A stretch of 64,000 nucleotides of DNA, from positions 160,455,866 through 160,519,865 of the forward strand of contig CM077147.1 of the NCBI GenBank assembly GCA_039583875.1. The letters are read 5' to 3'. Numbering within the stretch: the first letter of the stretch is position 1; the number at the start of each line of letters is the position of its first letter. Below, one piece after another: positions 10,241-20,432 of this stretch. The stretch is from Platanthera guangdongensis (lineage: Eukaryota > Streptophyta > Magnoliopsida > Asparagales > Orchidaceae). The notes under the pieces were generated by a model. It saw nothing but the letters and a program-made list of their open reading frames with translations, was not told the DNA's origin and ran no database searches. A program made the position numbers and the translations under genes.

Positions 10241-12494
10241 TATACTGATGGTGACCCAATGATGTTCTTGACTTACAGAGGAGCTGAAGGAGGTAAAAAT
10301 GAAGTCCGGTACTTGGACACAGGAGCGAGCAACCATATTTGCGGTGAGAAAGAGTTGTTCACTAACCTCGAACCAAGTGTTGGTGATGTTAGTTTTGGTG
10401 ATGCTTCAAAGATCTTGGTAGAAGGCAAAGGGTTGATAGTGGTGATCCTAAATGGGGAGAAGGTGCATCTCAATGATGTGTTCTATGTTCCCGGCTTAAA
10501 GAGTAACATTTTAAGCCTTAGACAGTTGGTGGAGAAAGGCTACTGCGTTCAATTGAAGGATGGTTTGTTGGCTATGAAGAACCATCAAGGAAAAGAGGTG
10601 GTGAAAGTAAAGATGACGACGAATCGTCTCGTTACATTGAAGATGGATGCCAAGGAGACGACATGCCTAGCAAGAACTGAAGAGGATGAATAAGCTTGGT
10701 TGTGGCACCATAGAATGGGTCACTTAGGCTTCAGTGGTCTAAAGCTTCTATCACATGCAAAGATGGTGGAAGGTTTGCCTAAGATCTTACCACCACAGAA
10801 GATCTGTGAAGCTTGTACGAAGGGAAAGCAGAAGCGGTAGAGTTTTGAAGGAGGAAAGTCTCGTAGAGCAAGGAGATAGCTTGAACTGGTTCATTCAGAC
10901 ATTGTTGGTCCATTTGATATTGCCTTAGTTGGAGGAAGCAAATACTATATTACCTTCACGGATGAATTTAGTCGGAAGTGTTAGGTTCACTTATTGAAGG
11001 AGAAGTCTGAGGTCCTTGACAAGTTCAAGAAGTTCAAGGCGATGACAGAGAAGGAGAGTGAACAACCACTGAAGGTGCTCAGGACTGATAGAGGTGAGGA
11101 GTACACCTATAAGTTATTTGATGCTTTCTGCAAAGAGCATGGGATTGTTAATCAGTTGATTGCAGCTTACTCACCTCAGCAGAACGAAGTTGCTGAGTGA
11201 AAGAACTTGACGATTCAGAACATGGCAAGAAGTATGATAAAAGGCAAGTTGCTGAAGATGTTCTGGGTTGAAGCAGTACAATGTGTCGTGTACTTGCTAA
11301 ACAGATGTCTGACAAAGAGTGTGAGATTCAAGACTCCATATTAAACATGGAGTGATTGGAAGCCAAGTGTGCAACACTTGAGAGTGTTTGGGTGTGTAGC
11401 TTATGTTCATATCCCTGATCAGAAGAGGAAGAAGCTTGACGATAAAAGTGAGAATTGTATATTTGTAGGCTACGCTCCGATGAGTAAAGCTTACAAGTTA
11501 TACAATCATATGACAAAGAAGGCGATCATCTCAAGAGATGTCTTGTTTGAGGAAGACAATTGTTGGAGCTGGGATGAGAAAGAGAGAAGCATCAAGGGGA
11601 TGTTTTATGATGATGAAGAAGAAGGTGGTCATGAAGCTGAAGCTATGGATGGTGGAGCTGAACCTCCATCACCACCGAGCAGAGATTCAGGGGGAGCTTC
11701 AACTCCCTACTCTAGTGGAGCAAGCACCAGCAAGAGTATCTATGAAGGTTCTCAACCTATGATGAGAAGGTTGGAGGAGATCTACGAGAAGACGGAGTCA
11801 ATTCATGCTAACTTTTCTTTATATTGTCTTTTAGCAGATTGTGAGTCGTACTCGTATGATGAAGCTGCTCAAGAGAAGACTTGGAGGAAAGCAATGGATG
11901 AAGAGATGACATCCATCAAAAGGAATGATACTTAGGAGTTGGTCACTCTGTCGGCAGGTCATAAGCCCATTGGTGTGAAATGGGTGTATAGAGTGAAGAA
12001 GAACAAGGATGGAGAAGTGGAGAAGCACAAGGCAAGACTCGTCGCTAAAGGCTACCGATAAGTCCAAGGTGTGGACTACGATTAGGTCTTTGCTCCAGTG
12101 GCGCGGATAGACACTATCAGACTGATCATTGCACTAGCTGCTCAATATAAGTGGAAGATCTATCAGATGGACGTCAAGTCCGCATTTCTCAATGGTTATC
12201 TGGAAGAAGATGTGTATGTCCAGCAACCTCCTGGATATGAAGTGAAAGGCCAAGAGAAGAATGTCTATAAATTAAAGAATCCATTGTATGGGTTGAAGCA
12301 AGCGCCTCGTGTTTGTAATGAAAGAATAGATGCATACTTTCAGAAGAACGGGTACATGAAGAGCTCGTATGAGTATGCACTCTACACGAAAGAGGAGAAG
12401 AAAGGTGATATCATGATTGTATGCTTGTATGTTGACGACATGATGTTCATAGGCAACAACTCTCTCATGTTCGAGGATTTTAGAAAGACAATTA
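10241..12494 (+). pseudogene. Copia-A protease, integrase and first part of reverse transcriptase
   Basis: Protease core YLDTGASNHICG is near 10310. The pre-integrase motif HHRMGHLGF is near 10705. Integrase has LVHSDIVGPFD, then LRTDRGEEYT and YSPQQNEVAE with the catalytic acidic residues. RT follows with [49 protein letters not shown] and the catalytic YVDDMMF at 12428. The domains stay in one frame, with stops near 10692, 10838, 10880, 10982, 11200, 11342, 11934, 12059 and 12083. Coding stops abruptly at 12494 where the nested TIR element begins. Confidence 0.85.
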
Positions 12495-13060
12495 GGGCCC
12501 GTTCGTTTGCACTGTTTTCATTTACTGTTTTTGTTTTGATTCAAAACGAAAAAATCAAGTGTTTTCGTTTTGGGGCAAAAAGAAAACTTATGTTCGTTTG
12601 TAAAATGATTTTTAAGTCCGTTTTGAAGCAAAACAAAAACTTATGTTCGTTTGACTCATAGTTTTTAGTTTGAGCTTCACAGGAAAAAAATAAAGCTGCT
12701 ATTACCGGGTAGAAGACAGAAGAAGAGACATGCACGAAACCTAAAAGTACACGAACTGCATCATCTATTGTTATAAGTATCTCTGCCAAAGCTTAAAACA
12801 TACAGATCAGAATTTGAGAATGAAAGAACTGAGCCATCGCGGGAGAAAAATTGAAAGAATGGCTGCTAGCCCAACGAAAGAGGGATGATTTTTACATCGA
12901 AGCAAACAGAATAGCCTACTTCTGAAGCACCATTAGAGCTGCAGTTGGAGTTGTTCTTCACTCCATAGGAGCTCTCTTCGATCTCCCTCTTTTGGGGCAC
13001 GAAGAGCGGGTCGAAGCCGAAGCTGGAAACGGATTTGGCCGGAGATTACAAACGGGAGCG

Positions 13061-14577
13061 TGTTGGAACACCCTATTACTAATTTGGGTCAGGATCACTA
13101 TGTCTCTAGGAATCTTTGTTTGACCTTCTGTATAGCTTTATAGGTCAATTAGAATTGAGTCTAAGGGTTAGAAGTCTAGGATTGGAAGCTGCCCTGAAGA
13201 CCAAGCTTTTCTGCCTGGAGACTAAGTCTGATCGTCGAGCTCAGCACGACGATTCGTCGAGCTCAGATCGACGATCGTCAAGCTCAACTTCGGCAGATCG
13301 TCGAGCTCCACTCGACGATCGCTGAGCTCAACTTCACAATATCGTCGAACTCCTTTCGACGATCGGTGAGCTCAGTTCGATGATTTTGACTCTGTTTTGA
13401 ATCTTTATCTCTGAGCTCAGTTCGACGATCTTTGAGCTCAGATCGACGATTATTTTGCTGCTTAAGTTTTCCAGTTCGTTGAGCTCAGCTCGACGATAGC
13501 AGAGCTCAGTTCGACGATTTCAGATAACTTCCAGAATTCAAATTCAAATCAGACAGGAGTTATTATGCAATTAATTCAGAAGATTTGCTAGCCGTTTTCA
13601 TTTATTTCTGGACCAAGTTTCAAGGGATTTTTCAAGGAATAATTCTGTGGACTTTCCTCCAGAAGAGTTTTTGCAATTAAGGATGCAATCAATGCAGGCC
13701 AACGGCTATCTTTGACAGAGTGATATTCTATTCTAGCACAGAGAGTAAAAGACAGAATGTTTTTGAATAAAAATAGATGATATACAGAGATTAACAAGGA
13801 GAGAACACACAACTCAGAATACAGAGACTCTCTCAAAAACTTCTGTCAAAAAGATTTCTGAAGAACACTCATCAAAGAGATCAAGTTTTCAAAAATCATC
13901 AGATCTCTTCATCTTTCAAAGTGTTCAAGGCCAACATCATCTCAAGACTCCAGACACTCAACATTTCAGCTTGTTGAAATCATCTATTGCTGGAGATCTA
14001 CCTTTGAAGGCCTATCACCCTCAGCAAAGCTTTTCTTCCTGAAGATCTCAAGGACTCAGGGGGAGCTTTGACATCAATCCACTTAGTCTTCTCAGTTGAT
14101 TGAGAAAGAGAAGACTGTCATCACTCTCTCACCCCCACTCTGTAAAGGGTTTTTCAAACTCCCTTCAAAAGTTTGAATCTGGTTTTTGAGCACCTTGTCA
14201 AAAGCTCATTGGTGGCAAGACACCTGATCAAAAAATCTGCTTTGGTTTTTGAGCACCTTATCAAAAGCTCATTGGTGCCCAGGACACCTGATCAACTCAT
14301 CCTGCAGTGGATTCCTACCTAGGGTGGTAGAAGAGTGGATGTACCCAAGTTTGGGGAACCACTATATTTCCTTGTGTCCTCTGGATCTGCTTGTTAACTT
14401 TTTGTTTCTGACCTTGATTTGTCTGTGCTTAGTTTTTGTATAGTTTAGTTCTGTGATTAGGTTTATATTTGCTTCCCTGCTCACACATATTACAACAATT
14501 GTTGTTTTAAAAGTTTCAAAATACCATATACTCTATTCACCCCCCTCTAGAGTATATCAGATCTAGTTGCACTTTCA
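13061..14577 (+). repeat. Sirevirus 5' LTR
   Basis: It starts TGTTGGAACACC and ends TTGCACTTTCA. It is nearly identical to 23602-25117. An array of TCGTCGA/TCGACGA inverted repeats occupies about 13229-13525. The stretch GGTTTTTGAGCACCTTGTCAA is repeated within the 3' half (about 14174 and 14234). Confidence 0.92.
13229..13525. repeat. Palindromic TCGTCGA array in the 5' LTR
   Basis: About ten spaced units of the type (A)TCGTCGAGCTCAG-N-TCGACGA occur, each close to self-complementary with a GAGCTC centre. Some half-sites have decayed (TTGAGCTC, CTGAGCTC). Each intact unit carries four CpG, while the flanking LTR has very few. Confidence 0.85.
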
Positions 14578-14579
14578 AT

Positions 14580-14596
14580 TGGTATCAAAGCCAGGT
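14580..14596 (+). promoter_or_regulatory. Sirevirus primer-binding site
   Basis: TGGTATCAAAGCCAGG starts two bases after the LTR end and matches the initiator Met-tRNA complement closely. Confidence 0.85.
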
Positions 14597-14698
14597 TGGT
14601 TAAACATACCATATCTGGTTGGTTGTACAGGCTAACACATGAACCCCAAGATCCTACATTAGATCTGTTTTTATTATTAGATTTTGTTTGCACAAATC

Positions 14699-16189
14699 AT
14701 GGCCCAAAACAAAGACTATGTCAGCACCAGACCTCCAGTGTGCAATCTGTCAAAGTTTGCACTTTGGAAAGCAAGGATTAGACTCTACATGAATTCTATT
14801 GACGAAGATATATTTAATTCTGTTTTGACAGTGTGTCCAAGACCCCCAGAAAGCACAAGTACAAATGCTGTTCCACCTCCATCAGGAACAGATGCTGACA
14901 TCAAAAAGTGGAAAGTAGCTGATGCCAAGGCTATGAACATCCTAGCCCAGACAATGTCAGATGACATTTTTCAAAAGGTAGCTGAATGTAATTCAGCCAA
15001 GGAAATCTGGGATAGACTCTCAGAAATAGTCTCAGGCTCAGCTGATGAGAGAAAGGACAGAAGATCCCATCTCATCTCCCAATATGAGAACTTCAAGAAG
15101 GGAGAGACTGAGTCAGTGGGAGACATGTATAACAGACTGAGTCTAATTGTCAGTGAACTGAGGACATTAGACAAAGAGATCTCTCTGACAGAACTTAATG
15201 ACAAGATCCTAATGTGCTTCCCCAGCACTTGGGATTCAAGAATCTGGCCAATCAAAGATGCCAGAAGTCTAAATGAGATCACCACTGAAGCCTTGTTGGG
15301 TAAGCTCAAGTCTTATGAGCTGCTCATCAAGAATAGAGAGGAAGAACAGAAGGCTGCTTCACCAGCCACAAGAAAGAAGAAGACCATAGCATTCAAGGCA
15401 ACTGAAGATCTGCCTGAAGAAAAAGCTACAGGCAATGATGAACTTCTCAGCTTGTTGGCCAAAAGATTCTATAAGATGGCCAGAAAGGACTTCAGAAGAA
15501 GATCATACAAGGAGCAGGATAAGCCAAGGTATGACAAGTCCATTGGCAATAACAAAGACATTATCTGCTTTGGTTGCAGGAAACCAGGGCACATAGTTCT
15601 TGACTGTCCAGAGAACAAGAACAAGGATAGAAGGGACAGAAAAGAAAGAAGAAAGGAGAAGGACCCCAAAAGGAATGGAAGTGGCAAACCCTCTTCAAGC
15701 AGGAATAAGCATACAAGAAAAGGGTTTGTTGCTGAATCCTGGAGTGAGACTGAAGAGGAGTCAGAAGCCTCATCCAGCTCCAGTGATGATGAGGATGATG
15801 CAGAAGAAAAGGAGTTCTGCATGATGGCAATCAATGCCTCACAGCACAATTCAGAGGAAGAAGAGTCAGAGTCAGACTCAGAGACTCAACCTGAAGAAGA
15901 TCAGGTAATTAGTTCCTTTGATTTTACTTCAGAAGATTTTAAATCTGAATTTAAAACACTGTGTTTAGACCTGCTAAAGTCTAAGAAAGAGATTATCTCT
16001 CTCAGAAATCAATTATCTGAACACAATGGTTTAAAGTCAGAAAACCTCAAACTCTCTCAGGAGTTGGAGAACTGTAGGGAACAGATAGCTACACTGAAAA
16101 GTGAGCTCTCTGAGGCCAAGAAGCTTGAAGAATCCCTTAATGGGAGAAGCATCAAGCTGATGGGACATCACAAGCACAGTGAACTCTAG
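14699..16189 (+). CDS. Sirevirus Gag (496 aa, truncated by a frameshift)
   Basis: The ATG at 14699 begins MAQNKDYVSTRPP; the copia Gag core follows (FALWKARIRLYMNS, AKEIWDRLSEIV, DMYNRLSLIVSELRTL, ILMCFPSTWDSRIW). The zinc knuckle CFGCRKPGHIVLDC is at about residues 290-303 and would bind the RNA. After it come a basic stretch (RRDRKERRKEKD), an acidic serine-rich stretch (residues about 345-405) and a predicted coiled coil (about 425-490, SENLKLSQELENCREQIATL). The frame stops at 16187-16189. The protein continues in another frame from about 16180, so this is the N-terminal and central part of Gag-Pol. Confidence 0.85.
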   Translation: MAQNKDYVSTRPPVCNLSKFALWKARIRLYMNSIDEDIFNSVLTVCPRPPESTSTNAVPPPSGTDADIKKWKVADAKAMNILAQTMSDDIFQKVAECNSAKEIWDRLSEIVSGSADERKDRRSHLISQYENFKKGETESVGDMYNRLSLIVSELRTLDKEISLTELNDKILMCFPSTWDSRIWPIKDARSLNEITTEALLGKLKSYELLIKNREEEQKAASPATRKKKTIAFKATEDLPEEKATGNDELLSLLAKRFYKMARKDFRRRSYKEQDKPRYDKSIGNNKDIICFGCRKPGHIVLDCPENKNKDRRDRKERRKEKDPKRNGSGKPSSSRNKHTRKGFVAESWSETEEESEASSSSSDDEDDAEEKEFCMMAINASQHNSEEEESESDSETQPEEDQVISSFDFTSEDFKSEFKTLCLDLLKSKKEIISLRNQLSEHNGLKSENLKLSQELENCREQIATLKSELSEAKKLEESLNGRSIKLMGHHKHSEL

Positions 16190-16776
16190 ATTCAACAGTA
16201 CACTGGGCTTGGGTGCTTCATCCAGCCAACCTATAGTCCTAACAACTCCCATCAAGTTTATTTCTAGCAAGGGAAAGGGAGTTGTAGAGGTTGCTAGGAA
16301 AAATTCTGATCTGCCTCAGAAAACTAAGTCCCAGCAAAAATCGTCGAACGGAGATCGACGATCGCCGAAGTGAAGATCGACGATCGCCGAACGCAGCTCG
16401 ACGATCTCAGGACAAATCGTCGAACGCAGGTCGACGATCTCAGCCAAAGTCGTCGAACGCAGCTCGACGATCTCATATACCTGACCTCAGCCATAGTCGA
16501 CCGTCGAACGGAGCTCGACGATCTGACCCAAGATCGTCGAACGCAGCTCCAAGATCGTCGAACAGAGGTCAGAACTCTGGAAACTTTTTCAAAGGCAAAT
16601 CAAAATTGAATCCTAAGGATTCTTCATCCCAAACCTTCAACCCTTATACTGAATGGATCTTACCTCCAAGGAGATATCATCCTGAAGGATATAAGAGTCA
16701 GCCAGGGATGTCTTTTATTTCTGAATTTAGAGGTTATCAACCTAGGCCCAAGGTAAACTGGGTCAAAAACAAGTAA
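16180..16776 (+). pseudogene. Sirevirus Gag-Pol linker coded by the palindromic array
   Basis: From 16180 to about 16370 one frame gives STLGLGASSSQPIV and QQKSSNGDRRSPK. From about 16365 to 16776 the next frame continues with a repeating peptide of the form KSSNA(G/A)RRSQ, then SGNFFKGKSKLNPKD and FNPYTEWILPPRRYHPEG. The repeats are the translation of the TCGTCGA/TCGACGA array at 16339-16565. At least two one-base frame changes are present (near 16365 and 16775). I know no function for this linker. It lies where Gag-Pol joins the protease. Confidence 0.65.
16339..16565. repeat. Palindromic TCGTCGA array inside gag-pol
   Basis: Eight or so units such as TCGTCGAACGGAGATCGACGA and TCGTCGAACGCAGCTCGACGA occur. 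The half-sites are those of the LTR array, but the centre is AACG(G/C)AG in place of GAGCTCAG. The unit length and spacing keep the reading frame over several copies. Confidence 0.85.
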
Positions 16777-16777
16777 A

Positions 16778-16969
16778 TTGTTTCATGTGCAGGTGAAGAC
16801 CTATCCAACATCTAACCAGCAATGGTATTTGGATAGTGGGTGCTCTAAGCACATGACAGGGAACAAGGACAACCTCAATTCCTTTAGATCCAAGCTTGGA
16901 CCCAAAGTTATCTTTGGTGATTCCAACTTTGGACAAACTAAAGGATATGGTGCAGTCCAGATTGGTTAG
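16778..16969 (+). pseudogene. Sirevirus protease core
   Basis: The frame carries WYLDSGCSKHMTGNKDN, the aspartic protease active site of copia elements (D-S-G), then KVIFGDSNFGQTKGYG. It stops at 16967-16969 and continues one frame over as VTFKKVAYVEGLKHNL. The domain is recognisable but not in frame with its neighbours. Confidence 0.8.
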
Positions 16970-17328
16970 TAACCTTCAAGAAGGTAGCATATGTGGAAGG
17001 ACTGAAGCACAACCTAATCAGCATCAGTCAGCTATGTGATGAAGGCTACCAGGTGACTTTCAGCAAAACCTTATGCAAAATCAAGTCAGAGGACAACACA
17101 ACTGTGTTGACAGGTATAAGGAAAGGTAACATCTACTTAGTAGATTTTCTTTCAACTGATATAGATATTTGCCTGTTTAACTCAGTCTGTAGACCAAATG
17201 TGTTATGGCATAAGAGATTAGGACACCTAAACCTTAGAACTATTGCTAGGCTATCCAAGGACAACCTTGTTAGAGGACTACCTTCTGCCCCTACAAGAAG
17301 GAAGGACTCTGCAAGGCTTGTCAATTAG
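16970..17328 (+). pseudogene. Sirevirus protease end and pre-integrase region
   Basis: AYVEGLKHNLISISQLCDEG is the protease C-terminal part. VLWHKRLGHLNLRTIARL is the zinc-binding pre-integrase motif with its paired histidines. The frame stops at 17328, but from about 17300 the next frame gives GLCKACQLGKQTKNSFK, the matching cysteine pair, so one base has been lost or gained near 17300. Confidence 0.8.
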
Positions 17329-18287
17329 GCAAGCAAACTAAAAACAGTTTTAAGTCACTTAATAAGAGTGATTCACCTAGGATATTGTATCTGTTACACA
17401 TGGATCTATTTGGACCCATCACAGTACAAAGCCTAGGAGGGAAATCCTACACTTTAGTAATTGTAGATGACTTCTCTAGATTCACTTGGGTGTTCTTTCT
17501 AAGGAAGAAGTCTGATAACTTTAAGTGTCTGACAGAGTTTCTCAAATGTATACAGATTGAGTTCAATACTCACATTGCCCTGATCAGAAGTGATCATGGG
17601 ACAGAGTTTGATTCTCTTCTTATGCAAGAGTTCTGTCAGAGTGAAGGGATCAGGCATACTTTCTCAGCTCCTAGAACTCCTCAACAAAATGGGGTAGCTG
17701 AAAGGAAAAATAGAACCCTTATTGAATCTGCCACTACATTATTATCAGATGCTCATCTACCTCTATCCTTTTGGGCAGAGGCAGTGAACACCTCCAACTA
17801 TGTGCTGAACAGAAGTCTGATACATAAACTGAAGGGAAAGACTCCCTATGAATTACTCAAAGGGAAGAAACCTAAAGTTGATTATTTCAGAATTTTTGGT
17901 TGCATTTGCTATATTCACAATAATGACAAGAAATACTTAGCAAAATTTCAAGCCAAAGCTGATGAAGGAGTGTTTCTGGGATACTCCATGATCAGCAAGG
18001 CCTATAGGGTCTATAATAAATCATCTTTGAAAATTGAGGAATCTGTTCATATTTCTTTTGATGAAACTAACATGTCTTTCAAGGAGAAGATTTCTTCTAC
18101 CATAGAACCTTTGCAGGAACACTCTCTAGTTGAAGATATGAACAAGCTACAGGTTGCTCAAGAAGAAGAAAGCAGTGAAGATGAAAGCAATGCTCAACAC
18201 ATTGAAGCTCAACTTGAAGAGCCAGTTGTTGTACCACAAGAGGAAACAACAACACAGGTTGGTGAACAATCAACACCCCTCTGTTGA
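17300..18287 (+). pseudogene. Sirevirus integrase
   Basis: The catalytic core is complete: LLHMDLFGPITVQSLGG (first D near 17400), VDDFSRFTWVFFL, LIRSDHGTEFDS (second D near 17590) and APRTPQQNGVAERKNRTLIE (E near 17700). The C-terminal part shows FWAEAVNTSNYVLNR, IFGCICYIHN and GVFLGYSMISKAYRVYN. The frame ends at 18287 in an acidic glutamine-rich linker. The RT frame begins one base over near 18265. Confidence 0.88.
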
Positions 18288-19941
18288 TCTAGTAACATCA
18301 AGAGACCATCCAATTACCCAAATAATTGGAGAACTCTCAGCTGGTGTGCAAACCAGAAATCAGGTCAACCAAAACCTGTTGCACACCTGCTTCCTTTCTC
18401 AAATTGAACCTCAGTCCATTCAAGATGCAGAGCAAGATCCACACTGGATCATTGCAATGCAAGAGGAGTTGCATCAATTTGAGAGGAACAAAGTATGGGA
18501 ACTAGTGCCAAAGCCAAAGGATCATTCCATTGTTGGAACAAAATGGGTATTCAGAAATAAACTGGATGATCAAGGAGTAATAATAAGGAACAAGGCAAGG
18601 CTAGTTGCCCAGGGATATTCTCAAGAAGAAGGAATTGACTACGACCAGACTTTTGCACCTGTTGCAAGATTAGAAGCCATCAGAATATTTCTAGCTTATG
18701 CAGCTCACAAAGGCTTCAAGGTTTATCAGATGGATGTCAAGAGTGCCTTCTTAAATGGAGACATCAAAGAGGAAGTCTATGTCAGACAACCTCCAGGTTT
18801 TATCTCTCCAACTTATCCTGATTATGTTTTTAGACTAAATAAAGCATTATATGGTCTCAAGCAAGCTCCTAGAGCATGGTATGAGACCTTAGCATGCTTT
18901 CTCTTGGAAAATAGTTTTATAAGGGGTAGAGTAGACCAAACTCTTTTTATTAGAACCCATAAGTCCCATACCCTACTAGTACAAATTTATGTAGACGATA
19001 TCATTTTTGGTTCTACTGACTCAAAATTGTGCAGAAGGTTTTCTAACCTGATGCATTCTAAATTTGAGATGAGTAGCATGGGTGAGCTATCCTTCTTTCT
19101 AGGATTGCAAGTCAAGCAACATGCTGAAGGCATCTTTATTTCTCAAACCAAATATGCTAATGAACTGGTTAAGAAATTTGGTATGTCTGAGGCATCTTGT
19201 ATGAAAACACCCATGCCTACCAATGCTGTATTGGATGCTGATGAACATGGGAAACCTGTTGATCAGACAACATATAGAGCAATGATTGGCTCTTTACTGT
19301 ATCTTACAGCTAGTAGACCAGATATAATGTTTGCTACATGTATATGTGCTAGGTTCCAAGTTAGCCCTAGAGAGTCACACCTCACTTTAGTAAAGAGGAT
19401 TCTCAGGTATGTTAAAAGTTGTCCAAATCTAGGTCTCTGGTATCCAAAAGATTCAGCATTTGATTTAACTGGATTCTCTGATGCTGATTATGCTGGATGC
19501 AGAATTGACAGGAAAAGCACCAGTGGAACTTGTCAGTTCCTTGGTGACAGACTTGTCTCTTGGTTTTGTAAGAAACAAACATCTGTGTCAACCTCAACTG
19601 CTGAAGCTGAATATATGGCTGCAGGCAGTTGTTGTTCACAAATATTGTGGATTCAAAACCAACTCCTAGACTATGGTTACAACTTAGAGAAGTCAAAAAT
19701 CTTTTGTGACAATACAAGTGCTATTTCCATAGCTCAAAATCCAGTCCTCCATAGTAGGACAAAACACATAGAGATTAGGCATCACTTCTTAAGGGACAAT
19801 GTTGAAAAGAATAAAATTGAATTACAATATATCCCAACTGATTTATAAAGGGGAGATATTTTCACCAAGCCTTTTGATGAAAAGAAACACACCTTCTTCC
19901 TAAATCAGTTAGGAATGTTAGATGAAGGAAGTCTTAAATAA
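18265..19941 (+). pseudogene. Sirevirus reverse transcriptase and RNase H
   Basis: The RT runs through [86 protein letters not shown] and the catalytic [10 protein letters not shown] at 18988. RNase H has [28 protein letters not shown] and [17 protein letters not shown] stop at 19846 interrupts just before DIFTKPFDEKKH, and the frame then ends at about 19941 (LGMLDEGSLK). One nonsense change therefore separates the last 30 residues. Confidence 0.9.
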
Positions 19942-20027
19942 TATCCAAGATTTTGAAAGCTAAAAATTGACCAAGACTAGGCAAAATTCTGATTTTTCTT
20001 AGTGTCTAGAATTTTCTGATCTCTGAA

Positions 20028-20310
20028 CTGCGCTCGACGATTTCCACACAGATCGTCGAACGGAGATCGACGATTTCCAGAATCGTCGAACTGAGTTCAG
20101 CGCCCCTCAGATAGTATGAACTATCTCCTTCGGTCAACGATCGTCGAACGGCGCTCGACGATTTTGTTCCCTGAACGATCGTCGAACGGTGCCCGACGCC
20201 TTTCCAGATCGTCGAACGGAGATCGACGATGTTGGAGTCTCTTCAGATTCCTTTAGAAGCCTCGATCGTCGAACCGAGTTCAACGATCTTTCCAATTCTG
20301 CGTCGAACCC
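20028..20310. repeat. Palindromic TCGTCGA array between pol and the third ORF
   Basis: Seven or so units such as CTCGACGATTTCC...GATCGTCGAACGG occur between the end of pol and the ATG at 20433. The centre matches the AACGGAG type used inside gag-pol. Here the array is non-coding and would lie in the leader or intron of the third ORF. Confidence 0.85.
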
Positions 20311-20406
20311 TAATATAAAACTCATTTTTCGCCGTCGTTCTCTCTTGCGCTTTCAATTTCTCTGCAAGAATTTTCTTCCCTCCAAACAGTTCTACGCTTG
20401 TTCATT

Positions 20407-20426
20407 TTGTTTGTTAAGTTTTTGCA
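20407..20426 (+). promoter_or_regulatory. Candidate 3' splice site upstream of the third ORF
   Basis: A T-rich run ending TTAAGTTTTTGCAG is followed by GTACA and the ATG at 20433. It fits a plant acceptor (pyrimidine-rich tract then CAG). It would let the third ORF be translated from a spliced RNA. This is inference from sequence only. Confidence 0.45.
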
Positions 20427-20432
20427 GGTACA

